61,191 nucleotides of DNA from Vibrio sp. UBA2441. Its GTDB lineage: Bacteria > Pseudomonadota > Gammaproteobacteria > Enterobacterales > Vibrionaceae. Numbering within the stretch: position 1 is the stretch's first letter; each line of letters opens with the position of its first letter. The notes beneath the pieces were generated by a model. That model saw nothing but the letters and a program-made list of their open reading frames with translations. It made no database searches and was not told the DNA's origin. Location of the stretch: assembly GCA_002342685.1 (NCBI GenBank), contig DDQN01000015.1, forward strand, positions 1 through 61,191. The letters are read 5' to 3'. Below are positions 25,665 through 32,910 of the stretch, piece by piece. The position numbers and the translations under genes are program-made.

Positions 25665-26630
25665 GTGGAAAAAATCAGGTATACGGCTAGTAACGTACTT
25701 CAGAACAAAACAAAGTTTTATTCACTTACAATGCCTACAGATGTTTTGTCTAAATGTTGCTTTGTTTCTAGCCGCGACGAAGACCCTATAATGGGTTTTC
25801 AACGAACGTTAGATGAAAAGCGTGCATTAGAAATTGCGAACTATATTGATAATGAACATGGAACCATTCCTTCAGCGATTATTCTATCAGCTCAAGATGT
25901 AGCTGATGTCGAGATTATCGGTAGGGGTAGAACTATGGAGTTTTTGCCTGATCCTAAAGCTTTTTTGATTCTAGATGGGCAGCACCGTGTTTACGGTTTC
26001 TCTAAAGCCAAGTCTACGCTTCGAGTCCCCGTTATTATTTATGTTGGTTTATCTCGAAAAGAAGAATCACGATTGTTCATAGATATTAACTCAAAGCAAA
26101 AAGGTGTTCCATCGGAGCTACTACTTGATATCAAGAGAATGGCGGAATATGAAAATTCTACTGAAGAGTCTCTCCGTGATATTTTTGATTTATTCAATAC
26201 TGACCCAAATAGCGCCCTGATTGGTAAATTGAGTCCGGCATCTAAATCGAAGAATAAAGTAAGTAGAGTTACCTTTAATAGCTCTGTCTCTCCAGTAGCC
26301 CAATTTTTTGGTGATCGTGATATTGACGAACTTTACTCTATTCTTAATTGTTATCTAAAGGCATTTACTTACGGGTTTTTCAAAGAAAATAAAATCGAAG
26401 AGCAGTTGTGTAATTCCACAGTTTTCCGTGCTTTATTTGCAGTATTCCCTGAAGTCGCATCCAAAGTTAAGGATCGCTTTGGTCCTGAATACTCAGTTGA
26501 TAACTATGACATTGTAATGGCTGATATGTTTGAAAAAATAAACGTACAGAAGATTAAGAAACCGGGTAGTTCTTATAAAACTATTGCTACACATTTTTCT
26601 AATTCAATGAAGATCAACTTTACGCTTTAA
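25665..26630 (+). CDS. DGQHR-domain protein (DndB-related)
   Basis: This 321-residue protein carries the defining D104-G-Q-H-R108 motif followed by family-like VPVIIYVGLSRKEESRLFIDIN and a KGV segment. N-terminal text (GFQRTLDEKRALEIANYI) also fits DndB-like proteins. DndB represses phosphorothioation genes and binds DNA; other DGQHR proteins occur in defence clusters with unknown roles. The GTG start has a CGGAG site. Only one base separates its stop from the next ATG, so the two genes act together. No dndCDE genes are nearby, which argues against a classical Dnd role. Confidence 0.8.
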   Translation: MEKIRYTASNVLQNKTKFYSLTMPTDVLSKCCFVSSRDEDPIMGFQRTLDEKRALEIANYIDNEHGTIPSAIILSAQDVADVEIIGRGRTMEFLPDPKAFLILDGQHRVYGFSKAKSTLRVPVIIYVGLSRKEESRLFIDINSKQKGVPSELLLDIKRMAEYENSTEESLRDIFDLFNTDPNSALIGKLSPASKSKNKVSRVTFNSSVSPVAQFFGDRDIDELYSILNCYLKAFTYGFFKENKIEEQLCNSTVFRALFAVFPEVASKVKDRFGPEYSVDNYDIVMADMFEKINVQKIKKPGSSYKTIATHFSNSMKINFTL

Positions 26631-26631
26631 T

Positions 26632-27582
26632 ATGTCTATATTAGTCGATATTCTTCGAGCACATATTGTGCCCGGATTAACAAATGTTGAAGTTATACCA
26701 CAAATGACTTATAGAGGGTGGATAGCGAAAAAAAGCTATAAAATGACGACCCCCCTTCAGAGTAAAGACTTTGTATTGGATGTTTATAGCCATGAACAAC
26801 TTTTGGTACCGTATGCATACGACATTAATCGTATGGCAGCGTCATCATTTGAAAGTATGCATGGTATATCTCCTGAAACAGGATTACCTAAGTCTGTAGG
26901 GTGGTTAATAATCCGTAGTTACTACAGTGCGTATTATGCTATGCACGCAATTTTGAGGCTGTTTGGTGTTAGCTGTAGTCAATTTGACGCTAACGAATCA
27001 AGGGCAGTTACAGATACTGCTCGAATGTTCTCCTTGCAAAATGGGAATACAGCGGCAAGTGGTTACTACAAATGCAAATATGATGTACATACATCTAAAG
27101 TGTATTGCAAACAATTGAGCAATACACACCAAGATGTATGGAAATCTTTTTATGAACTTATTGATGAATTAGCTACAAAGGTATCATCATCAGATTTTCG
27201 AAAAAAAGATAGAGATTATGTAATCGAATATTTGTTCCAGTTAAGAGAGGGATTGTCTTTTCGAAAAACGTTAAATAGTGGGAATTGGCTGTCTAAAGTT
27301 AGGAATGAAGTCAATTATACTCACTCGATGGGTGCATGGTTTCCGTATTCTAATGCTCCTGATGAACATGAGAAAATGTTTCGACTTACTCAGATGTGGA
27401 AACAGCCTCCTTCTGAAGAAATAATAAAGTCCCATCTAACTCAATGTGATCAACTTCTTTTTGTTAGTACATGTGTTTCGATCGTATCTTTATGCCATGC
27501 TCTTTTATCCGATCTTCACAGTATAAATAAAAATGTTTTTTTGAAGTACGGTGCCATCAGATTAGCTAACCAACTCAATTGA
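26632..27582 (+). CDS. HEPN-like protein paired with the DGQHR protein
   Basis: This 316-residue protein is of unrecognised family. A central helix reads IIRSYYSAYYAMHAILRLFG (residues 94-113), like the second helix of HEPN domains. Farther on there is R224-N-E-V-N-Y-T-H231, an R-x6-H arrangement within the R-x4-6-H range used by HEPN ribonucleases. The N- and C-terminal parts are mostly helical. It is translationally linked to the DGQHR gene. By analogy with HEPN effectors it may be an RNase kept in check or targeted by its partner, but this is inference. Confidence 0.55.
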   Translation: MSILVDILRAHIVPGLTNVEVIPQMTYRGWIAKKSYKMTTPLQSKDFVLDVYSHEQLLVPYAYDINRMAASSFESMHGISPETGLPKSVGWLIIRSYYSAYYAMHAILRLFGVSCSQFDANESRAVTDTARMFSLQNGNTAASGYYKCKYDVHTSKVYCKQLSNTHQDVWKSFYELIDELATKVSSSDFRKKDRDYVIEYLFQLREGLSFRKTLNSGNWLSKVRNEVNYTHSMGAWFPYSNAPDEHEKMFRLTQMWKQPPSEEIIKSHLTQCDQLLFVSTCVSIVSLCHALLSDLHSINKNVFLKYGAIRLANQLN

Positions 27583-27817
27583 TAGGCACATACAAGCATT
27601 TAAGAGTGGTTACCCACCTTGGCATTTTTTGGTTTGGGTTTAAAGCATCCAAATTAAGTGCAGTAGTAACGTGGCACAACTAAATTGAACGCTACTTTTC
27701 CGTACTAAAGCTTATCTGTTACCTTCTAGTAAACTAAAATATGTAACTCGTTTATGTCCAAAAACGTGTTTGAAAGGTCGTGCGGTGACAATTCAGGGCT
27801 TCTTTTTGTGAAATGAC

Positions 27818-27843
27818 AAAAAGGGCTATATCAGCCCTTTTTT
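27818..27843. terminator. Bidirectional terminator overlapping the end of the AlpA-like gene
   Basis: AAAAAGGGCT (27818-27827) pairs with AGCCCTTTTT around ATATC, giving T-runs on both strands. The last codons of the minus-strand gene at 27826 are part of the stem. Confidence 0.8.
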
Positions 27844-28056
27844 CTTAAAGAACTCCATTACAGCTTTTCTGGAATAGCGTCCGTGTGAAATTCTTTTTGG
27901 GAACTCTTCTTGATTACGGATAAAGCCATCCACCGTACCTGGTGCATCACCCATTAGTTCGATAATTTCCTGTCGAGTTATTATTAATGGCTTATCTGGA
28001 GCAAATGTCTCTTTTGATAAATCTTCCATGGATACAGGTAAGGGCTGATGTGCCAT
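27826..28056 (-). CDS. AlpA-like small DNA-binding protein
   Basis: This 76-residue protein contains ITRQEIIELMGDAPGTVDGFIRN and a C-terminal FPKRISHGRYSRKAVMEFFKKKG, the winged-helix layout of AlpA/excisionase-like regulators. A second protein with the same architecture is encoded at 28732-28926, so they are probable paralogues. In P4-like islands AlpA proteins control integrase or excision. It is separated from the ParA operon by three very small ORFs. Confidence 0.7.
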   Translation of the reverse strand: MAHQPLPVSMEDLSKETFAPDKPLIITRQEIIELMGDAPGTVDGFIRNQEEFPKRISHGRYSRKAVMEFFKKKGLI

Positions 28057-28149
28057 ATATTCACCTATTGCTTTGATATAATATTCGGCTATTACCGTGA
28101 TAACGTATTAGAGTATTACGGAAATAGGATATTTGCTTATTGCTTTGCT

Positions 28150-28284
28150 CTAATTAGTTGGTCTTTCAGGTTTGGCGGTGTGGCTTTGATGGAAAGACTC
28201 AGCCATAAACTTAGATACTCCGGAATTTGTTTCGATAGCTTCTTTGAAGCCATCAACGACTTGTTTTTGATTTAATATTTTCAT
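28150..28284 (-). CDS. 44-residue protein of unknown function
   Basis: The ORF starts MKILNQKQVVDGFKEAIETN after an AAAGGA ribosome site and continues to a TAG at 28150-28152. Its composition (amphipathic helix, then polar tail) and good start signal suggest a real gene. Family not recognised. Confidence 0.5.
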   Translation of the reverse strand: MKILNQKQVVDGFKEAIETNSGVSKFMAESFHQSHTAKPERPTN

Positions 28285-28336
28285 GTGAAGTCCTTTAAAC
28301 CATCCCGAAAATAAATACGAGATGGTTTGTACTCAA

Positions 28337-28468
28337 TTACTGCTGGTGGATAGCGGACGAAGTATTGTGAAAACCGAAGATGCGGCAGTACTCATGCACT
28401 GAAGACTTAGGGACAGTTTTCAGAAGTTTGCGAAGCTGCTCGAAAGCCGTTACACTTAATGCGTTCAT
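28337..28468 (-). CDS. 43-residue protein of unknown function
   Basis: The ORF starts MNALSVTAFEQLRKLLKTVP, preceded by AAAGGAAAGATT as ribosome site, and ends in TAA at 28337-28339. It is in line with its neighbours on the minus strand. The helical, charged content resembles small regulatory or accessory proteins of islands. Family not recognised. Confidence 0.5.
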   Translation of the reverse strand: MNALSVTAFEQLRKLLKTVPKSSVHEYCRIFGFHNTSSAIHQQ

Positions 28469-28504
28469 AATCTTTCCTTTATGGATGGTAGGTTGTGGAG
28501 AAAG

Positions 28505-28540
28505 ACCCTGACACGTTGGTAGCGGAGCAGGGTCTTCTGC
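28505..28540. terminator. Hairpin downstream of the ParA operon
   Basis: AAGACCCTG (28502-28510) pairs with CAGGGTCTT (28528-28536). The loop contains the 15-bp motif ACGTTGGTAGCGGAG (28513-28527), which recurs upstream of the same operon at 30409-30423. Confidence 0.5.
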
Positions 28541-28558
28541 TATTTGGACTAAGCTAAC

Positions 28559-28732
28559 TCAGTCCAAATCAAATTCGTTTTCTAGTGCTTTTCTTTCTTC
28601 AAGTTCCTCAATGCGACGTCTGCGGTCGCCTTGCTGTATCGATGTTTTAGATGGTTTACGAGGTATGCTTTGACCTGGTACGATAAAACGAGGTTGGGTA
28701 TAGCCAGTGAATTCATCTTGGTTTTCGCTCAT
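28559..28732 (-). CDS. 57-residue charged protein at the end of the ParA operon
   Basis: ATG at 28732 (MSENQDEFTGYTQPRFIVPG) overlaps the TAA of the AlpA-like gene (TAATG), so it is translated with it. The C-terminal half is a charged helix (RRRRIEELEERKALENEFDL). The frame is open upstream to 28783, but that part overlaps the preceding gene. Function unknown. Confidence 0.55.
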   Translation of the reverse strand: MSENQDEFTGYTQPRFIVPGQSIPRKPSKTSIQQGDRRRRIEELEERKALENEFDLD

Positions 28733-28926
28733 TACATCATTCCCTTCGTTTTGAAATAATCCATGACGGCTTTTCGCGGCCAACCACCTGCAGGGAGTTT
28801 TTGTGGGAACGACTCATCATTTTTGATGATGGCATCTACAGTGCTGCCACTGAGTTCCATGAACACAATGAGCTCTTTTCGGTTTATAGTTAATGGTTCT
28901 TTGGTTTGTAAAGATTTACGAGTCAT
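28732..28926 (-). CDS. AlpA-like small DNA-binding protein (second copy)
   Basis: This 64-residue protein shares the layout of the 27826 gene: INRKELIVFMELSGSTVDAI, then FPQKLPAGGWPRKAVMDYFK. Its start overlaps the stop of the upstream RHH gene, placing it in the PadR-ParA-RHH operon. Likely a regulator of island genes. Confidence 0.7.
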   Translation of the reverse strand: MTRKSLQTKEPLTINRKELIVFMELSGSTVDAIIKNDESFPQKLPAGGWPRKAVMDYFKTKGMM

Positions 28927-29192
28927 TTCTTTTCCTTAAGGCGGGTTAACTTGGCTATTTCAGCCATCTCTTCAACCGAATGAGACTCAAATAGCTTAGT
29001 TAGTGCGGCTTCTACAATTTCGGAAATTGAGGCTTTTTTGATGCGATGGTCAAAGGTGAGTTTGTCAACCCAGGTTTCGAGTTGTTCTATTTGACGAAGA
29101 GGGAGGCTGACGCTTGCTCCCTTCTTTTTTGCTCTGGATCTTTTATTGGTAACCGCTTGCTGGATATCATCTTTACTAGTCGGTTTGCGCAT
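28923..29192 (-). CDS. Ribbon-helix-helix-like partner of ParA
   Basis: From ATG 29192 (MRKPTSKDDIQQAVTNKRSR, with CAGGAG before it) the protein has 89 residues: a basic N-terminal arm, then GASVSLPLRQIEQLETWVDK and ASISEIVEAALTKLFE, typical of ribbon-helix-helix centromere-binding proteins such as ParG. It overlaps the parA end by 17 bp. The inferred job is to bind a centromere-like site and stimulate ParA. Confidence 0.7.
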   Translation of the reverse strand: MRKPTSKDDIQQAVTNKRSRAKKKGASVSLPLRQIEQLETWVDKLTFDHRIKKASISEIVEAALTKLFESHSVEEMAEIAKLTRLKEKK

Positions 29193-29826
29193 GGAATAAC
29201 TCCTGTTCAAGCTCTATGAAAAGTTCATTGAAGTTGATTGCTGCTTTGGTTGCAGTATCGATTTCTAAGATGCTTTTTCCGAAGGGGAACGCGCTGACAA
29301 ATTGTTTATTGATGTATAACTTGGTCTTAAGCAAAGTGATCCCATCCATCTCGCTAAGCACTTCTGCTACTTCCAGTGTGTTATCCATCGTGTGCAATGG
29401 AGCACAGCGATTAAGAAAGAACCGTACTTGTAGACTTTTGTTATAACGTTTGGCGTAACTGATAACTTTTAAGAAGTCAGGAATAGTATCTAAATCTAAC
29501 TGACTTGGTTCAACAGGGCAGATAAGAAAATCACTTACCTGTAATGCAGTAACTAATTCTTCGGTATCTGCGCCAGCGACATCGACAACAACATCCTGAT
29601 ATCGGGACTGAAAATTAGTTAATGTTCGGGCTATATCCCCTAGCTGACCTGCTGAATGGATGTTAATTCCGCCTTCTCGATAGGAAAACCATTTGGTGAG
29701 AGACATCTGCTTATCAGCATCGATGCAAATAACATCTCGACCTTGTTTAGCTAATGCAACTGCGCTATTCAGTGCCGCAGTTGTTTTACCAGGTCCACCT
29801 TTAATGGAACCGAAGGTGATTATCAT
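29176..29826 (-). CDS. parA: ParA-family partition ATPase
   Basis: This 216-residue ATPase begins MIITFGSIKGGPGKTTAALN, with the deviant Walker A motif KGGPGKTT. VICIDADKQMSLTKWF and VVVDVAGAD (Walker B region) follow. The ATG overlaps the padR stop (ATGA), so an upstream in-frame start at 29871 is not needed. It should segregate an episomal form of the element, or stabilise it after excision. Confidence 0.88.
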   Translation of the reverse strand: MIITFGSIKGGPGKTTAALNSAVALAKQGRDVICIDADKQMSLTKWFSYREGGINIHSAGQLGDIARTLTNFQSRYQDVVVDVAGADTEELVTALQVSDFLICPVEPSQLDLDTIPDFLKVISYAKRYNKSLQVRFFLNRCAPLHTMDNTLEVAEVLSEMDGITLLKTKLYINKQFVSAFPFGKSILEIDTATKAAINFNELFIELEQELFHAQTD

Positions 29827-30344
29827 ACTGCCTCCAGTTCTTTGAGCTTTTTGAGCGCTTTTGTTGACCATTTTATGTCAGACTCAACCTCAAACACCTG
29901 TTTTTCGATAATGAGTTGGTGGACTTTGCTATGAACTTTGTTTTCAGACTGTTCGGCCAATTCAGAGTGCTTTGCTTTACATTGAACTAAGAATGCGTAT
30001 ATTTGTGCTCGCATTAGACCTTCATCATTATTGGAAGCTAGCAACAAGACTGCCAACTTATCACGTGTTATATCCAGCTTTAAATTTTCTTTCTTGACCT
30101 TATCAAGATGCTGTTTTCCTTTGTTGGTCAATGAATATTTTAACCGGTCGGGCCTTTTAGGCTGCTCTTCAATTTCCTGAATAACAAACTTAGATTCCAT
30201 CAATTTGTTTAGATCTCTGTAGATCTGCTGGTGATTAGCGGACCAAAAGGCATTCCATTTCCCTTTAATCAGTTTGGCAATGTCGTAACCCGTTAGTCCG
30301 TCGTTTTCTTTAAGAGCAATAAGGATAAGCGTTGGTAGATTCAT
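29823..30344 (-). CDS. PadR-family transcriptional regulator, first gene of the ParA operon
   Basis: This 173-residue protein has a PadR winged helix at its N-terminus (LTGYDIAKLIKGKWNAFW, QIYRDLNKLMESKFV, RLKYSLTNKGKQHL) and a helical C-terminal dimer domain. It is the first gene of the operon and is preceded by an 8-bp inverted repeat that could be its operator. Autoregulation of partition genes is common. Confidence 0.8.
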   Translation of the reverse strand: MNLPTLILIALKENDGLTGYDIAKLIKGKWNAFWSANHQQIYRDLNKLMESKFVIQEIEEQPKRPDRLKYSLTNKGKQHLDKVKKENLKLDITRDKLAVLLLASNNDEGLMRAQIYAFLVQCKAKHSELAEQSENKVHSKVHQLIIEKQVFEVESDIKWSTKALKKLKELEAV

Positions 30345-30355
30345 GATTTAGTTCT

Positions 30356-30394
30356 CTATTAGATTATTAACTTAATTGAAGATAAGTCTAATAG
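30356..30394 (-). promoter_or_regulatory. Inverted repeat upstream of padR, candidate operator
   Basis: CTATTAGA at 30356-30363 and TCTAATAG at 30387-30394 form an 8-bp inverted repeat starting 12 bp before the padR start codon. Confidence 0.45.
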
Positions 30395-31162
30395 CGTAAT
30401 ACTGTAATACGTTGGTAGCGGAGTGGGGCATTAAGCTATTAGTGTATTGGGGTAATATCGCCAGTTTGGGTGTTAACGCCGATAGTAAGCTGTGTTTTCT
30501 TAAGCACTTTAAACGTGTCAAAACTAGAGTATGTCGGCCTTTGAGTTAATGGAGAGTATTTTCTCCAAAAGTCTAAGAATGTTCACTTTTACCTGTTGCA
30601 TCATTGATGTGATAAGTGATTCAAACGGCTCATGGATGCCTTGTGTTCATTCTCGAAAAATAAATGTGGAAAAAAGGCAGTTTTGGTCAATGCTAATTTC
30701 CTCGAAGAACAGTATGTCGAATACCAATTCCGTCTATTCAAAACTCACTAATTTAGTAAGCTTTGAAAAGTGCTGTATTCCCGTTCCTGCCGGAAACGGT
30801 CAACGCCCAACTTGGCGTTCATATTTCTTGGGTTAACCTGCCCGCGCCTTTCATAGCCCTTTCAGTATTTGTTTAGAGGTATATCCATAACAATGAGTTT
30901 CTAAATCCTAATGGATACTCATAGATAGTTATGAAATCTTCTGAATCTCAATTAGGGTAATTACTAATAATACCTTTTGTCAATACTTATTTAGGTATTT
31001 TAATTTAAAGGGTAATTTCCTCTTGTTATAGAGGTGCGACGGATGTCTGTTTTATTTCGAATTTATTTCGTTATGTCACGTGGTTAGATTTGCTCGGAGT
31101 GTTGTATATGACATGTGTATTTTTGTTAGAAGGCGTTGTTTTGGTGCTAGTTGGTTGCAACT

Positions 31163-31194
31163 TTCCTTCTGATGAATACTAGTATCAGAAGGAA
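31163..31194. repeat. 11-bp perfect inverted repeat
   Basis: TTCCTTCTGAT (31163-31173) and ATCAGAAGGAA (31184-31194) with a 10-nt spacer. Strong enough to be a structured RNA, terminator stem or protein site; no T-run follows. Confidence 0.6.
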
Positions 31195-31363
31195 GGAGTA
31201 TACCTCTTAAATATGTTCGTACGTCGGCGATGGTGAACGCCGATTCCCCTTATCATGTTCGCTGTTTAACCAAAATGTAAGTTTTAATTACAAACTAATA
31301 AAAAGGAAATATTTTGGCTTTACAGCCACTATCCGAAAGAAACTAAATGGACTTTGGAATAAG

Positions 31364-32029
31364 TCAGGCTTTAAAGAGAAGGGGATCCACAATAGCGACT
31401 ATTTGGCTCGTGTTTATGTCAACCGCTGACAGTGAATATGTTATAGGAGCATTGTTATTTGTAAGGTTATTTGTTCCGATTAGTTCACCTCGGATACTCT
31501 CTATCCTTGAAAATGTACACAAGATTTTACTATCATTTTCTTGTGCTGATGAAAATCGAATTAGCGAGTCAGACCCAATTGAAGGTTCGTTGTCATAACT
31601 AACAATAACGTATTCACCGTATTTAATTCGTGGATAATATTTGTCGGTTAATACTTGAAATACTTCAATATTTAATGAGTTATTAGGTAGTGCTATCTCA
31701 ATTGGCTGCTGTAGTTCATCCAAAAAACAGGTATTACTATCGTAGTCTTTAATGCACTTGCTAATTTGGATAAATAATGGCTTATGGTTTGTCATTGAAT
31801 GTTCGTAAGATACATCCAGCCAACCCTCAGATAAGTTGAACGTATCGGTTATTAATTTGGCTGTTTTTTCCGAGATCTTTTGAGATGATTCTTTATTTAG
31901 TGGAATCAGCAATCGATGAACGTATGGTTGGGCCTTCCCCAACTTACGGGCTAGCTCTGTGGCATTACCTTCACACTTTTCATCTCGAATTCTTAAAAAG
32001 TTTTGTCTTCTTATCTCAAAAATATTCAT
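31364..32029 (-). CDS. CI-like repressor (XRE helix-turn-helix plus S24-like domain)
   Basis: From MNIFEIRRQNFLRIRDEK the protein has 221 residues. The N-terminal helix-turn-helix is visible in ATELARKLGKAQPYVHRLLI; the C-terminal half, with KYGEYVIVSYDNEPSIGSD and later strands, resembles the S24 peptidase-like domain of phage repressors. It is divergent from a small Cro-like gene, the classical phage switch layout. An obvious catalytic Ser-Lys pair cannot be confirmed by eye. Confidence 0.75.
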   Translation of the reverse strand: MNIFEIRRQNFLRIRDEKCEGNATELARKLGKAQPYVHRLLIPLNKESSQKISEKTAKLITDTFNLSEGWLDVSYEHSMTNHKPLFIQISKCIKDYDSNTCFLDELQQPIEIALPNNSLNIEVFQVLTDKYYPRIKYGEYVIVSYDNEPSIGSDSLIRFSSAQENDSKILCTFSRIESIRGELIGTNNLTNNNAPITYSLSAVDINTSQIVAIVDPLLFKA

Positions 32030-32140
32030 CAACACTATTCATATCAAAATGGTCATAATTATCTGAATTATAAACGTAAATTTCTAATGTTTCCTAAAAA
32101 AGTTAGCAAGCTCACGAAGGAATACCTAGGAATAACTACA

Positions 32141-32169
32141 TTGATAATAATAAAGTTATACCTTATGGT
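32141..32169 (+). promoter_or_regulatory. Probable promoter of the Cro-like gene
   Basis: TTGATA at 32141-32146 and TATGGT at 32164-32169 with 17 bp spacing lie in the repressor/Cro-like intergenic region, about 50 bp before the Cro-like start. Confidence 0.5.
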
Positions 32170-32220
32170 TGTGTACATTGGGAAAGAACCTCGACCTATT
32201 TATACAAGGGAGTAACCATT

Positions 32221-32469
32221 TTGGATGATTTAAAAGCGTATTTTATGGCTCTAAGTATATCTGATCGTGAACGGTTTGCTCTGAGTGTCGGGACGACAGT
32301 TAACTACATAAACAAGGCTCTGTCGAAAAGAAAGGATAACTGGTTGTTCGGGCCGAAGTTATGCACGCAAATTGAACTTAGATCTCATAAGGAAGTGACT
32401 AGAATCGATCTGAGGCCCGACGATTGGGAGGAAATTTGGCCTGAACTAAAGGTAACTAAGGCGGCTTAA
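32221..32469 (+). CDS. Cro-like small helix-turn-helix protein
   Basis: This 82-residue protein has the text LSISDRERFALSVGTTVNYINKALSKR, as in YdaS/Cro-type regulators that count on a short helix-turn-helix. It starts at TTG after a GGGAG site; the nearby ATG is out of frame. Opposite to the CI-like gene, it completes a switch that probably controls the replication operon to the right. Confidence 0.65.
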   Translation: MDDLKAYFMALSISDRERFALSVGTTVNYINKALSKRKDNWLFGPKLCTQIELRSHKEVTRIDLRPDDWEEIWPELKVTKAA

Positions 32470-32767
32470 GTCGTCATATATGTAGGTGTTCAGCAGGCAC
32501 GCTATAAAGATAAACCTTGCTAGTACTTGGAGAACTAAAGATGAAAACATAGATATTGTTAGATAGCTGTATTTTGAGAGACAAAAAACAACCGCCCCCG
32601 AGGGCGCGGCCAGTCTCACTCGTCCAAAATAAAGTTTGCATACCAGTTTTGGACTCACAACCTCTATTCATCCCGTTAGAGCGGGAGGGCGCTTTGCGTC
32701 CTGTAAGAAGAAGTTATTCACGTAGGAACCTCATGAGTATAAGCAATACTGGGGTAAGGGACAAATT
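32470..32767. other. Region before the replication operon
   Basis: No convincing protein gene, although a frame is open on + strand. It contains GC-rich hairpins (CGCCC/GGGCG near 32594-32607, CCCG/CGGG near 32672-32685) in otherwise AT-rich DNA. Possibly an untranslated leader or small RNA of the rep operon. Confidence 0.4.
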
Positions 32768-32833
32768 ATGATAAGAATTTTAACATTAGTTAAATCATTC
32801 AACGTCACAGATTTGATCGTAGGGAGGTTGTAA
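32768..32833 (+). CDS. 21-codon ORF coupled to the rep operon
   Basis: MIRILTLVKSFNVTDLIVGR is followed by Leu and a stop that overlaps the next ATG (TAATG). The chain of overlaps suggests translational coupling, as in plasmid rep leader peptides. Low complexity of evidence; could be fortuitous. Confidence 0.35.
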   Translation: MIRILTLVKSFNVTDLIVGRL

Positions 32834-32910
32834 TGCTCTTACCCAATGAAATTATTATCAATAGCCTTTCTGATGGCGGTGGTTTTATCTGGGAAGGAGT
32901 GGTGGCATGA
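32833..32910 (+). CDS. 25-residue ORF directly coupled to rep
   Basis: MLLPNEIIINSLSDGGGFIW begins after a strong GGGAGG site and its TGA overlaps the rep ATG (ATGA). The good ribosome site and overlap make translation likely; the product may serve only to couple translation of rep. Confidence 0.5.
   Translation: MLLPNEIIINSLSDGGGFIWEGVVA

Larger units (their letters stand above)
30345..31363. other. About 1 kb non-coding region with several inverted repeats
   Basis: No convincing gene. It holds the padR operator, a copy of ACGTTGGTAGCGGAG (30409-30423), two back-to-back hairpins (CCGTT/AACGG near 30781-30799, then AACGCC/GGCGTT near 30802-30819), and an 11-bp inverted repeat at 31163-31194. 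A smaller hairpin TCGGCG/CGCCGA follows at about 31229-31248. It lies between the partition operon and the repressor gene, where centromere or origin sites would be expected. Confidence 0.5.

Noticed and set aside
25665..26630. Classical Dnd phosphorothioation locus
   Set aside because: Only a DGQHR protein is present; no dndA, dndC, dndD, dndE or restriction genes are in the window.
28048..28275. 75-residue + strand ORF
   Set aside because: It is antisense to a better-supported 44-residue minus-strand gene and has hydrophobic shadow composition.
30531..30836. 101-residue ORF on + strand
   Set aside because: No ribosome site, odd composition, and it overlaps the hairpin cluster; most likely a chance frame.
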